Below, in pieces: positions 8,790-18,013 of a stretch of DNA of 64,000 bases. This DNA is from Prochlorococcus sp. AG-388-D03 (GTDB lineage: Bacteria > Cyanobacteriota > Cyanobacteriia > PCC-6307 > Cyanobiaceae). Made by a program: the position numbers and the translations under genes. Numbering within the stretch: the first letter of the stretch is position 1; each line of letters begins with the position of its first letter. The notes under the pieces are model-generated. The model was not told the DNA's origin. It ran no database searches and worked only from the letters and a program-made list of their open reading frames with translations. The stretch covers positions 57,152 through 121,151 of the forward strand of contig QCGN01000002.1 of the NCBI GenBank assembly GCA_003279875.1, written 5' to 3'.

Positions 8790-9045
8790 GTCAAATCCAT
8801 TAATAAGATCTACAGATCATTTTATTTTATTAGAGCCAGATTCAAATGAAAAAATCGTAACTAAAAAAGAAGCAATAATATGGTTAAAAAATTGGATCCC
8901 AAAGGTTGAATCTTCAACAACATATCAAAATCTAGATTATTCCAAAGAAGAATATTTTGAAGAATTATTAGAAAGTACTTATGAATTAGAAATAAAATTT
9001 GGATATGTTATCAAATGGTTTGCTGTAAGGGTTGACCAAAATTAA
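8788..9045 (+). CDS. CRR7-like NDH-1 biogenesis protein
   Basis: The 85 residues begin MSNPLIRSTDHFILLEPD and continue with an acidic helical C-terminal half. This resembles the CRR7 (chlororespiratory reduction 7, former DUF3571) family of cyanobacteria and chloroplasts, which assists assembly of the peripheral NDH-1 subcomplex. The presence of ndhO at 354-596 fits an NDH-1 context but the genes are not adjacent. The assignment rests on N-terminal similarity and length. It overlaps the convergent aroK end by 4 bases. Confidence 0.65.
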   Translation: MSNPLIRSTDHFILLEPDSNEKIVTKKEAIIWLKNWIPKVESSTTYQNLDYSKEEYFEELLESTYELEIKFGYVIKWFAVRVDQN

Positions 9046-9599
9046 TTATTAATTTTTTTATAGAGAGCATATATTATTTTTTCTGATACTTCTTCAACAT
9101 TTTCGTTATTAATTTCAATTTTTAAGTCAGCCTGAGAATATAATTTTTTTCTAGATTCAAAAATATTCGTATATAAATTATTCAAGTTTCCTTCTTGAAG
9201 TAAGGGCCTTTTGTCAATGTCATCTTTCAATCTTTTAATAATAATATTTTTATCTACATCAAGCCAAATTATTATTCCTTGCCTTAATATCCCCCAATTT
9301 TGGGGAGTTGAAACAATTCCACCGCCAGTGGATATTACTAAAGATGGAATTTTGATTGCTTCTTTTAGACAATTTATTTCTAATTCACGAAATTTTTCTT
9401 CTCCACTATCTCTAAATATTTGATTTATTGTTTTTTTTGCTAAATTCTCTATTAATGAATCTAAATCTATATATTTATAACTCAATAATTGAGCCAATTT
9501 TGGACCTGTTTGAGATTTACCGCAACCCATCATTCCGATTAAAAATATACTTCTACCCTTAATCATTTTGATTATTTTTTCAATAATGAATTTATCCAT
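9042..9599 (-). CDS. aroK: shikimate kinase
   Basis: AroK phosphorylates shikimate at the 3-hydroxyl, step five of chorismate synthesis. The P-loop GMMGCGKSQTG starts at about residue 22. The shikimate-binding DLDSLIE follows near residue 46, STGGGIV near residue 90, and the lid RDDKRPLLQ-like segment (DDIDKRPLLQ) near residue 127. At 185 residues the length is normal. The upstream side faces the PTPS gene divergently. Confidence 0.93.
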   Translation of the reverse strand: MDKFIIEKIIKMIKGRSIFLIGMMGCGKSQTGPKLAQLLSYKYIDLDSLIENLAKKTINQIFRDSGEEKFRELEINCLKEAIKIPSLVISTGGGIVSTPQNWGILRQGIIIWLDVDKNIIIKRLKDDIDKRPLLQEGNLNNLYTNIFESRKKLYSQADLKIEINNENVEEVSEKIIYALYKKINN

Positions 9600-9649
9600 A
9601 CAGACAAAAGTGTATATAAAACCTTAAGATAGTATTATTGCAGACATTT

Positions 9650-10576
9650 ATGGCTTATACACACACCAAACCATTGCATGGAAAGGGACGTGAATGCGTC
9701 ATTACTCGACGTGCCTGCTTTAGTTCGAGTCATCGTTATTGGCTGCCTGAAAAAAGCTCAGAAGAAAATTTTTCTCTTTTTGGAAATTGTAGTATTGCTC
9801 CAGGACATGGCCATAACTATGAACTCATTGTATCAATGGGTGGCGAACTTGACTCGGATGGAATGGTCTTAAATCTTTCTGATGTAAAACATTCAATTAA
9901 AGACAAAGTTACTGGTCAATTAGATTTTCGTTTTTTAAATGATGTATGGCCTGAATTTAACATTCATCAAAAAAATGGAATACTTCCAACTACTGAAGCT
10001 TTAGTTAAAGTTATTTGGAGTCGTTTAAAAGATGATCTACCTCTCACAAGTTTAAGACTTTATGAAAACCCAAATTTATGGGCAGACTATTATGGTGAAA
10101 ACATGGAAGCTTTACTAACAGTTCAAACACATTTTGCAGCTGCTCATCGGCTAGCTAAAGAGGAAATATCTTTTGATGAAAACAAAAAGATATATGGGAA
10201 ATGTGCCAGAGTTAATGGTCATGGACATAATTATCTTGTTGACATCACAGTTAAAGGAGAAATTGATAATAGAACTGGTATGATATGCGATTTATCTTCT
10301 CTTCAAACTATTATTAATGAATTAGTTGTTGAGCAATTAGACCATACATTTCTAAATAAAGACATCGAATTTTTTCATACTTGTGTCCCAACAGCTGAAA
10401 ATATAGCATTATATATTTCAGATATTCTTAAAAAACCTATACAAAATCTTGGCGCAAATTTACATAAAATAAGACTACAAGAAAGTCCAAACAATGCTGC
10501 AGAAATTTATGTTGATCAAAGTATAACCAACTCACTAAAGTTAAAATTGGAAAATAAATTAGTTACTCAAGCTTGA
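9650..10576 (+). CDS. tandem-domain 6-pyruvoyl-tetrahydropterin synthase-like protein
   Basis: Two PTPS/QueD-like domains are fused in 308 residues. Domain 1 (about 17-145) has the zinc ligands His28, His53 and His55 and a Cys47 in the C-x5-HGHNY pattern. Domain 2 (about 155-295) has His166, Cys185, His191, His193 and the catalytic Asp231-His232 pair of QLDH. In domain 1 the corresponding pair reads LDF, so the His is Phe93 and that domain is probably not catalytic. PTPS enzymes convert dihydroneopterin triphosphate to 6-pyruvoyl-tetrahydropterin; QueD makes carboxytetrahydropterin for queuosine. The ATG at 9650 is preferred over a TTG at 9638. The stop overlaps the next gene's start. Confidence 0.85.
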   Translation: MAYTHTKPLHGKGRECVITRRACFSSSHRYWLPEKSSEENFSLFGNCSIAPGHGHNYELIVSMGGELDSDGMVLNLSDVKHSIKDKVTGQLDFRFLNDVWPEFNIHQKNGILPTTEALVKVIWSRLKDDLPLTSLRLYENPNLWADYYGENMEALLTVQTHFAAAHRLAKEEISFDENKKIYGKCARVNGHGHNYLVDITVKGEIDNRTGMICDLSSLQTIINELVVEQLDHTFLNKDIEFFHTCVPTAENIALYISDILKKPIQNLGANLHKIRLQESPNNAAEIYVDQSITNSLKLKLENKLVTQA

Positions 10577-11235
10577 ATATTCCAAGCATAGCGATCATAA
10601 TCGCTTCTAGTTTAGATGGAAGAATTGCTTTTCCTAATGGAGGAGAATCACATCTTGCGAGTAATAAAGATAAAAGAATGCTGGATGAAAACTTATCAAA
10701 TGTTGATGCTACAATTTTTGGATTAGGAACACTTAAGGCTCACCAGAGTACGTATTTAGTCAAAGTTCATTGCGAAAAAAGTGAAATAAAAATTTCAAAA
10801 AATCAGCCAATTTCTATAGTTGCCTCTAATAGTAAGAAATTTAGTAAAGATTGGAGTTATTTTAAACAACCTGTTAAAAGATGGTTAATCAGCTCTAACA
10901 AAAATAATCAATTAAAAAATTTAGATTTTGATAAAGAAATTCACTTCAACAACACGTGGAGAGAGACTTTATCAAGTATTAAAAAAGCAGGAATCAATCG
11001 TTTAGCACTTTTAGGTGGAGCAAAGCTTATAAATTCTTTTGTAGAAGAAGATTTGATTGAGGAAATCAAAATTACAATAGCACCACGAATTATTGGAGGA
11101 AAATACACATGGATACCTACAGAGCAAACAAATAAAATTTTTAATTTAAAACAATTATGGAAAATAAAATCAATTAAAGAATTAGATAAAAATGAAATAC
11201 ATATTCATTACACAAGGAAATTTGAAGATGATTAA
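10573..11235 (+). CDS. RibD C-terminal/dihydrofolate reductase-like reductase
   Basis: A 220-residue protein of the RibD_C family, the DHFR-fold reductase found in riboflavin and other pteridine pathways. The N-terminal strand and loop IAIIIASSLDGRIA is characteristic, followed by TIFGLGTL and a LALLGGAKLINSFVEEDLIDE-like NADPH-binding region near residue 140 (GGAKL.NSF). No deaminase domain is present. The start is TTG at 10573, which overlaps the PTPS stop codon (TTGA). Coupling to a PTPS suggests it reduces a pterin rather than a riboflavin precursor, which is inference. Confidence 0.8.
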   Translation: MNIPSIAIIIASSLDGRIAFPNGGESHLASNKDKRMLDENLSNVDATIFGLGTLKAHQSTYLVKVHCEKSEIKISKNQPISIVASNSKKFSKDWSYFKQPVKRWLISSNKNNQLKNLDFDKEIHFNNTWRETLSSIKKAGINRLALLGGAKLINSFVEEDLIEEIKITIAPRIIGGKYTWIPTEQTNKIFNLKQLWKIKSIKELDKNEIHIHYTRKFEDD

Positions 11236-11247
11236 AGTAAAGAATAT

Positions 11248-12402
11248 ATGAATCAAATTGAACACAAAATTGAAATAAAACTATCTATTCAAGAAATAAA
11301 TAAGAAAACTTGGAATGAATTGCAGAAAGAAATTAATAATCCTTTCTATGAATGGCAATGGATTTATAACCTTGAGTTATCGAAAAGTGTCTCAAGAGAA
11401 ACTGGTTGGCAACCTTTATATTTCATTGCGTATGAAAATGAAGAAATATGCGGAATCGCTCCACTTTTTCTTAAAAATCATAGTTATGGAGAATTTATTT
11501 TTGATCAATCCTTTGCAAGATTAGCACAAGATTTAAAGTTGAATTATTATCCTAAGCTCATTGGGATGAGTCCTTACAGCCCTGTTAATGGATATAGGTT
11601 TTTATATAAGAAAAATAAAAATAAAACAGAAATTACAAATTCATTAATCAATTTTATTGATAACTTTGCTTTTAAAAATAATATCTTAAGTTGCAATTTC
11701 TTATATGTAAACGAAGATTGGGGAAAACATCTAAAATCCTTGGGATATCACGAATGGATAAATACTAGTAGTGAATGGAAGATTAATGGCGAAGATACAT
11801 TTGATGATTTTTTACTTAGGTTCAATTCAAATCAAAGAAGAAATATTAAAAAAGAAAGAAAATCAATTTCAAAACAAAATCTCCATATAAAAATTCATAC
11901 AGAAGAAAATATAAATCTAGAAATACTTCAAAAAATGCATAATTTTTATGAACAACATTGTTTGCGATGGGGAGTATGGGGAAGCAAATATCTTACCTCT
12001 GAATTCTTCGAAAATATTGTTGAGAATAGAAAAAATCTCTTACTGTTTAGTGCATCAAGAAAAGATTCTGATACTAAAATTGCAATGTCAATGTGTGTAA
12101 AAGATGAAAAAAATATATGGGGTAGATATTGGGGAAGTCAAGAAGAGATAGTTAACTTACATTTCGAGTTATGCTACTACCAGCCTATTGAGTGGGCAAT
12201 AAAAAATAATATCGAAAGTTTTGATCCTGGAGCAGGGGGAAAACATAAACGGAGGAGAGGTTTTTTTGCTAGAAGTACTAAAAGTTTACATAAATGGTTT
12301 AACAAAAATATGGAGAATATAATTACTCCTTGGTTGAATGAACTAAATTATCAAACTATGAAAGAAATTGAATTAGAAAATAATTCTATCCCTTTTAAAT
12401 GA
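11248..12402 (+). CDS. GNAT-like acyltransferase of the DUF482/COG3146 family
   Basis: The 384 residues match the family long annotated as 'peptidogalycan biosynthesis/recognition': NPFYEWQWIYNLE and ETGWQPLYFIAY at the start, RFNSNQRRNIKKERKSI near residue 192, and FDPGAGGKHKRRRGF near residue 330. The fold is a double GNAT domain related to FemAB-type transferases. The substrate is unknown. It follows the reductase after 12 bases on the same strand and is probably cotranscribed. Confidence 0.8.
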   Translation: MNQIEHKIEIKLSIQEINKKTWNELQKEINNPFYEWQWIYNLELSKSVSRETGWQPLYFIAYENEEICGIAPLFLKNHSYGEFIFDQSFARLAQDLKLNYYPKLIGMSPYSPVNGYRFLYKKNKNKTEITNSLINFIDNFAFKNNILSCNFLYVNEDWGKHLKSLGYHEWINTSSEWKINGEDTFDDFLLRFNSNQRRNIKKERKSISKQNLHIKIHTEENINLEILQKMHNFYEQHCLRWGVWGSKYLTSEFFENIVENRKNLLLFSASRKDSDTKIAMSMCVKDEKNIWGRYWGSQEEIVNLHFELCYYQPIEWAIKNNIESFDPGAGGKHKRRRGFFARSTKSLHKWFNKNMENIITPWLNELNYQTMKEIELENNSIPFK

Positions 12403-12462
12403 AACAAAAAATTATTTTCCCGATCATTGCTTATATTAATAATATAGTTTTATTCAAAAATA

Positions 12463-12855
12463 TTGAATATGGATTTTAGTAAAACCATGTGCAAGAAAAT
12501 AGGCATGGATAAAGATTTATCTAATAGATACATTGAGCTAGACCCGAATGGATATTTCATTATCAAGATTGATTTACATACTAAAAAAATTATCCTAAAG
12601 CATTATTTAAATAAAATTAATGAAGAGGGATATGCACTAGATCCAAAAACTAATGAGCCTATTAAATGTGACTCAAAACAAATTAAAAGTTGTAATGAAA
12701 CTTTTACGGGGATAAGTGCTAAAGAGATTGGAATAGCCATAACAGAAAAAAGAAGCGATCTTATTTCTAGATTTGATCATGCCTTATATTTAGGTCGAGA
12801 ATTACAAAAAGCAGAAGAATGTTTATATAAACAATTACCTTACATACAAGATTAA
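12463..12855 (+). CDS. DUF4346-like protein
   Basis: A soluble 130-residue protein with an IELDPNGYFIIKIDLHTKKIILKHY segment, given here by its key residues LDP-GYF-I-ID, near residues 24-45, then a GISAKEIGIAI segment and a helix with DHALYLGREL. This resembles the cyanobacterial DUF4346 family; related domains occur in archaeal pterin-dependent proteins. It has 2-3 cysteines without a clear metal motif. The function is unknown. It is followed 65 bases later by a petL-like gene. Confidence 0.65.
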   Translation: MNMDFSKTMCKKIGMDKDLSNRYIELDPNGYFIIKIDLHTKKIILKHYLNKINEEGYALDPKTNEPIKCDSKQIKSCNETFTGISAKEIGIAITEKRSDLISRFDHALYLGRELQKAEECLYKQLPYIQD

Positions 12856-12920
12856 GAAATTAAACGGAAAAATCTTTATTATTATTGAGATGCTAAATTA
12901 AATGAAAATATAAAACATAA

Positions 12921-13013
12921 ATGAACATCATTTTCTATTTTGCATTTCTAGGTTTCGGTTTTGGAGCTGCTTTCTTATTAGATAAACTCTTGAGAGCAGT
13001 TAAATTAATTTAG
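12921..13013 (+). CDS. petL: cytochrome b6-f complex subunit PetL
   Basis: A 30-residue protein with a single transmembrane helix over about residues 3-20 and a C-terminus LLRAVKLI. The short length, one helix and the terminal L-R-x-x-K-L-I pattern fit PetL, the small subunit that stabilises the b6-f complex in the thylakoid. It ends 7 bases before the convergent rimO gene. The gene is easily missed because of its size. Confidence 0.65.
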   Translation: MNIIFYFAFLGFGFGAAFLLDKLLRAVKLI

Positions 13014-13020
13014 AAAAAAT

Positions 13021-14385
13021 TTATAATATTTTTATAACTTCTCCATATAAATCATATTCATTTGCAAAATAAATATTTGCTTCAACAAATTTACCGACAT
13101 AATTTTGCTCATCTTCATTATCTTTAATAGATAAAATTACATTGCCATCAACTTCAGGAGCAAAGTGATATGAACGTCCTATCAGTTCATTATTTTCAGA
13201 TATTTTTTCTACTAATACTTTAACTTTAGAACCTATATACAATTGATTTTTATTCTTAGAAATAGTTTGTTGAATAGATATTATATTATCTTTTCTTGCA
13301 TTAGCCACTTCTGAAGAGACTCTATTTTGTAAATCAAAAGCATTTGTTCCTTCCTCTGGAGAAAAAATAAAAACCCCGACATGATCAAACTTATTTCTAT
13401 ACAAAAAATCTAAAAGATGTTGGAAATGCTTTTGATTTTCTCCCGGGAAACCAACAATCAAACTTGTTCTTAATACGGCAGATGGTATTTTCTCTCTAAT
13501 TTTATTCAAAATGGATTCATTTAATGACGCTTGCCAAGGTCTGTTCATACTCTTAAGAACGTCTGGATGACTATGTTGCAGAGGTAAATCAAAATAGGGA
13601 ACTATATTACTTGAATCATTAAAAGCTTCAATAACTTCATCAGTTAAACCTGTTGGATATGCATAATGAATTCGTATCCAAGGAACTGAAACTTTAGATA
13701 GTTCTTTCAAAAGTCTTGCTAAAGAAGGTTTACCATAAATATCTTGACCATAATTTGTTGTAATTTGACTAATTAGTATTATTTCCTGAATCCCTTGATC
13801 TACAAGATTTTTTGCTTCTGAGACTATAGATTCTATAGTCCTACTACGTTGAGGACCTCTTAACTTGGGAATAATACAAAATGCGCAATTATAATCACAA
13901 CCTTCAGCGATACGAAGATACGCAACAAATTTATTTTTATCTACCAAGCGTGGAATTTTTTCATCAGCAATAAATTCAGGAATTTTTGAAACTTCATTAA
14001 CAATTTCCCCTTTCTCAACTCGATTGATAACCTTAACTATTTTCTGATAATCACCCGTTCCTACTAAACCTTTTATTTCAGGCATTTCTTTTAAGAGTTC
14101 TTCTTTAAAATGCTGCGCCATGCAGCCAGCCACTATTACCTCTTTGCCTTGATCAGTAAATTCAAGAATCCTTCTGATAGATTCTTCTCTAGCTGTTTCT
14201 ATAAAACTACAAGTATTAACTACTACAACACTCGCATCTTCTATATTATTACCTACTTCATAACCCTCCTTATCTAATAACCCTTGCATATGTTCAGTAT
14301 CAACAAGATTTTTCTCACACCCAACATGACTAAAAGCAACCTTTGAAACTTTTTTATCTTTAAGATTTTGATTATTTTGCTTCAC
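13021..14385 (-). CDS. rimO: ribosomal protein S12 methylthiotransferase
   Basis: RimO is a radical-SAM enzyme that adds a methylthio group to Asp in ribosomal protein S12. The N-terminal UPF0004 domain carries three cluster cysteines in HVGCEKN, NTCSF and AGCMAQ. The radical-SAM domain has CDYNCAFC (C-x3-C-x2-C) near residue 168. A C-terminal TRAM domain follows from about residue 385. The [12 protein letters not shown] opening favours RimO over MiaB. At 454 residues the length is typical. The start codon appears to be GTG. Confidence 0.93.
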   Translation of the reverse strand: MKQNNQNLKDKKVSKVAFSHVGCEKNLVDTEHMQGLLDKEGYEVGNNIEDASVVVVNTCSFIETAREESIRRILEFTDQGKEVIVAGCMAQHFKEELLKEMPEIKGLVGTGDYQKIVKVINRVEKGEIVNEVSKIPEFIADEKIPRLVDKNKFVAYLRIAEGCDYNCAFCIIPKLRGPQRSRTIESIVSEAKNLVDQGIQEIILISQITTNYGQDIYGKPSLARLLKELSKVSVPWIRIHYAYPTGLTDEVIEAFNDSSNIVPYFDLPLQHSHPDVLKSMNRPWQASLNESILNKIREKIPSAVLRTSLIVGFPGENQKHFQHLLDFLYRNKFDHVGVFIFSPEEGTNAFDLQNRVSSEVANARKDNIISIQQTISKNKNQLYIGSKVKVLVEKISENNELIGRSYHFAPEVDGNVILSIKDNEDEQNYVGKFVEANIYFANEYDLYGEVIKIL

Positions 14386-14492
14386 TTAATTTAGATATCA
14401 GATAAGAAATAATTAACAAAGAAACTTGTTTATAAGTTTCTTTCAAAGATAATATTAGGATAGATTCTGAAAATTAACAAAATTAAACATCT

Positions 14493-15428
14493 ATGACTCT
14501 TAGGACTTTAAAAAGTAGAAATAAAAAAGATTTAAAATGGCCAAAAATTTTAATTGCTGTTCTTAGCACAATTGGATTAGTTGATACAGGTTCAATTACT
14601 TTAAAAAATTGGGGGTTATTTAACTCTCTTTCCTGTCCTGGGATTAAAAATGGTTGTGACACAGTTTTAAATAGCCCTTGGGGTACATTATTCGAGAATA
14701 GTCAATTGAATATTCCTCTTTCATTAGCAGGAGTTATTACTTATGGTTCAATACTAGGTCTTTCAATATTTTTATCACTTAATGTAATTTCTCCTAAAGA
14801 AAAACTAAATAAACTTATATGGTGGATAATATTTTTAATATCTTGTGCTTCTTCTGTATTTAGCCTCCTATTGATAAATATAATGTTTTTCAAAATCAAG
14901 GCTTATTGTTTTTTTTGTATTCTTTCTGCAATTTTATCTATTTTCATCTTTATTATCTCTATGATTGGTGCAAAGTTTGAAAGTCGCGAACCTATGTTTT
15001 ATAGAGGATTTATTGTTGTTTTGACAGTTCTTATTGGAGGATTGATATGGTCTAATAATGTTGACCCTTCTAATGCGATTGATGTTTCTAATAGTACAGA
15101 AAAAGTATCTCCAACAATCACAACATCAAGCTCACCACAGAAAGTTAAGTTTGCTAAATTCCTAAGCGAAAATAATATTAAAATGTTTAGTGCATATTGG
15201 TGCCCACATTGCCATGATCAAAAACAATTATTTGGTAAACAAGCAGTTAAAGAGATGACTATTGTGGAGTGCGCCCAAGATGGTAAAGATAATCAATATA
15301 AACTTTGCAAACAAAAAAAGATTGAAGGTTTTCCATCATGGGAAATTAAAGGTGAGATCTATAGTGGCGTTAAGGATTTAAATGATTTAGCAATTATGAC
15401 TGGATATGAGGGAGATACTAATTTTTAA
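14493..15428 (+). CDS. VKOR-thioredoxin fusion disulfide-forming protein
   Basis: Vitamin K epoxide reductase homologues oxidise a thioredoxin-like partner using quinone and drive disulfide formation, in cyanobacteria in the periplasm or thylakoid lumen. Residues 20-180 hold about five hydrophobic helices with Cys48 and Cys55 in the loop and the quinone-site CxxC at Cys139-Cys142. A thioredoxin-like domain follows with WCPHC (Cys237 and Cys240). The architecture equals plant LTO1, needed for photosystem assembly. It overlaps the convergent nadB end by 11 bases. Confidence 0.92.
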   Translation: MTLRTLKSRNKKDLKWPKILIAVLSTIGLVDTGSITLKNWGLFNSLSCPGIKNGCDTVLNSPWGTLFENSQLNIPLSLAGVITYGSILGLSIFLSLNVISPKEKLNKLIWWIIFLISCASSVFSLLLINIMFFKIKAYCFFCILSAILSIFIFIISMIGAKFESREPMFYRGFIVVLTVLIGGLIWSNNVDPSNAIDVSNSTEKVSPTITTSSSPQKVKFAKFLSENNIKMFSAYWCPHCHDQKQLFGKQAVKEMTIVECAQDGKDNQYKLCKQKKIEGFPSWEIKGEIYSGVKDLNDLAIMTGYEGDTNF

Positions 15429-17085
15429 TAAACCTTTTAATTATTTTGTGATTTAATTGCTGCCTAGTATGGCATTTCCATGTTTTCTCTTTAGTAGGGA
15501 AATCATCCCTATGATGACCTCCTCGACTTTCCTCTCTAAAAAGACAAGCTTTTAACAAAAGTAAAGTTGTGATTTGTCTATTATGCAAATCAAGCAATAG
15601 ATTAAGACCTCTTCTATTTGGTTCACTTAATTTCAATTTTTGATCAATTTTTATTTTCTTAAGACACTCAAGCAAAGGATTTTTTTGTAATTGATCTATG
15701 TCATTTTGAAGAGTTTTTAAAAGTTCAATCATACTTTTTTTGTTACGGGAGACACCTAAATCAGACCAGCATGATTTTCTTAAACAATCAATCTTTTCTG
15801 AAACTTTTAAAATATAATCTTCCTTTGGATTATCCATGTAAATTTCCTTAGTATATCTTTCTAACCTTTTTAATTTAAAAGGAGTATTCAACTCAATAGA
15901 AGACATTTTTCTTGCGAATACAAGGCATTCCATTAAAGAATTACTAGCTAGTCTATTTGCACCATGAACACCTGTAGATGCTACTTCTCCAACGGCATAT
16001 AGTCCTTTCGTTGTAGAAGATGCATTTAAATCAGTATGAACCCCTCCCATCCAATAGTGAGCTGCTGGTGCAACAGGGATTACCTCGTTCAATGGATTAA
16101 CTCCATAATCTTGGCATCTACTTATGATGGTTGGAAATCTTTTTACAATTTTTTCTGGATCAATAAATCTTAAATCCAGTCCAACATGATCAACATCATT
16201 TTCCTGCATATTATTCATAATTGCTCTACTCACTTGATCTCTTGTAGCTAGATCACCATTTCGTAAATGCTTTACTGGGCTTTCACCATTCTTATCGACA
16301 AGAACGGCTCCCTCTCCTCTAAGGGCTTCAGAAATTAAAAAACAAGGAGAGCCATAAAACTTTAAAGCTGTAGGATGGAATTGAATAAACTCTAAATCCT
16401 CAATTGCAGCTCCAGCTTTCCATGAAAGAGCAATTCCTTCTCCAGCAGATTGTGCAGGATTTGTTGTATTAGTAAACAAGTGTCCACCTCCTCCTGTAGC
16501 TAAAACAACAGCTTTAGAGGTAATCCAATATAAATTAGATCCATCTAATACCTGCACTCCGCTACATACATCTTTTTCAATAAGCAATTCTGTTACTCGC
16601 ACACCTCTACAATGCAAAATATTTTCCTTGTTTTCGATATGATCCTCTAAGACCTCTACGAGAGCTCTACCTGTTCTATCTTTAACATGCAAAACTCTTC
16701 TACAAGAATGGGCTGCTTCTAATGTTGTTGCTAGTTGATCAGAGCTCTGATCAAAAATCATACCTAAATTTTGTAACCTATCAACGCAACCAGGAGCCTC
16801 TTTAACAAGCATTTCTACAGCAGATACATCACACAATTCATCTCCAGCTTTTAATGTATCTTCTACATGAAGAGCAAAAGAATCTTCGGGTCTAACTACT
16901 GATGCAATCCCTCCTTGGGCCCATCTACTCGATGATCTTTTACTAGTATTCCTATTTAATAGGAGGACATTTAAATTTTCTGGCAATTCTAAACAAGTCA
17001 TTAAACCTGCTGCTCCTGCTCCAATTACTATCACATCCCATTTATCAATAGATATTAGTTCTTGAGAAAATGGAGGCCTTAACAT
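15418..17085 (-). CDS. nadB: L-aspartate oxidase
   Basis: NadB oxidises L-aspartate to iminoaspartate, the first step of NAD synthesis, with NadA. The FAD motif VIGAGAAGLMTCLEL starts near residue 20. The SRWAQGGIA segment (about 53-61), FHPTAL (about 238) and ISEALRGEGA follow, with a helical fumarate-reductase-type C-terminal domain. At 555 residues it is full length. Its ATG overlaps the stop of the upstream DUF3120 gene by one base (TAATG). Confidence 0.93.
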   Translation of the reverse strand: MLRPPFSQELISIDKWDVIVIGAGAAGLMTCLELPENLNVLLLNRNTSKRSSSRWAQGGIASVVRPEDSFALHVEDTLKAGDELCDVSAVEMLVKEAPGCVDRLQNLGMIFDQSSDQLATTLEAAHSCRRVLHVKDRTGRALVEVLEDHIENKENILHCRGVRVTELLIEKDVCSGVQVLDGSNLYWITSKAVVLATGGGGHLFTNTTNPAQSAGEGIALSWKAGAAIEDLEFIQFHPTALKFYGSPCFLISEALRGEGAVLVDKNGESPVKHLRNGDLATRDQVSRAIMNNMQENDVDHVGLDLRFIDPEKIVKRFPTIISRCQDYGVNPLNEVIPVAPAAHYWMGGVHTDLNASSTTKGLYAVGEVASTGVHGANRLASNSLMECLVFARKMSSIELNTPFKLKRLERYTKEIYMDNPKEDYILKVSEKIDCLRKSCWSDLGVSRNKKSMIELLKTLQNDIDQLQKNPLLECLKKIKIDQKLKLSEPNRRGLNLLLDLHNRQITTLLLLKACLFREESRGGHHRDDFPTKEKTWKCHTRQQLNHKIIKRFIKN

Positions 17086-17852
17086 TAAACCAATCCACTA
17101 AGAGTTGGTTGAATAATTGCTAAAACAATAAAAATACCATCAACAATTAAAGTAGTTTGAATGACATAACTTGATACTAAAAGAGCCTTACCATTTCTCG
17201 AATTAGGTATAGCAGAATTAAAAATTTCCTTTGAGATAAACCAAAGTATTAATGCCGACAAAATAATAATAGAAAAAGATTTGAACTGAATAAGATTTTC
17301 AGAAGTTTTCTGAAGTATTAATGGAGCATTATTAGAATCGGCAGTAATAACCTCCTTCCATTGATCCATTATTCCTGTCAAAAATATTGTCAAATCGGTT
17401 ATAGCTGTTCCAAATAAGGATGAAATATAAAAACTTGAACCGATTTTCCACTTTGTTCCAAGTCCGACCATGGCAAGAGGAAGTGCCACTGCTTCCACTG
17501 GAATATGGAGAATAGGATAAGCACTTAACCAACCCCAAAATAAGCAACCTCCAAGCCAGCTCCCTGAAACTCCTAATAATAAAGAGCCTACAATAAACCA
17601 TTTATCTGACTCTTTTCTAGATAATAAAAAAGCTACAAAAAGGATAATAAAAGTAGCACAAAGAGCACTAATAGGTTCGAATCTAACCCATGGTGCCTGT
17701 ACAAAAATTGGCAGAATCACAAAAAAAGAAGACCACAGTCTTAAAGCAATTGGTCTCGATAAAAAAGTACTTTGTAAAATATCAAATTCACTATGAAATT
17801 TAGGTTTCAAATTATCTTTCACTTCTAAATTTTTTGTAATTACTTCTTCCAA
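17085..17852 (-). CDS. DUF3120 multi-pass membrane protein
   Basis: A 255-residue membrane protein with about six to seven hydrophobic segments between residues 35 and 250 and a hydrophilic head. It matches the cyanobacterial DUF3120 family, usually found beside nadB; its function is unknown. The apparent start is TTG at 17852, since no ATG exists near the N-terminus, so the exact start is uncertain. It is translationally coupled to nadB, which suggests a shared need such as aspartate or quinone handling. Confidence 0.72.
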   Translation of the reverse strand: MEEVITKNLEVKDNLKPKFHSEFDILQSTFLSRPIALRLWSSFFVILPIFVQAPWVRFEPISALCATFIILFVAFLLSRKESDKWFIVGSLLLGVSGSWLGGCLFWGWLSAYPILHIPVEAVALPLAMVGLGTKWKIGSSFYISSLFGTAITDLTIFLTGIMDQWKEVITADSNNAPLILQKTSENLIQFKSFSIIILSALILWFISKEIFNSAIPNSRNGKALLVSSYVIQTTLIVDGIFIVLAIIQPTLSGLV

Positions 17853-18013
17853 TGCTTTAAGGTTTGAAAATAATTTGAATTAATTTAGTTTTAGTCTACT
17901 AATTGACTAGCTGACATAAATTATTCATTTTTTCTATTTTAAGAGTATTTAATATACTTTGAGTCTTATATAAGCTTACAATAAATATAAAGTTAAAAGG
18001 TTGGCCTTTAATT

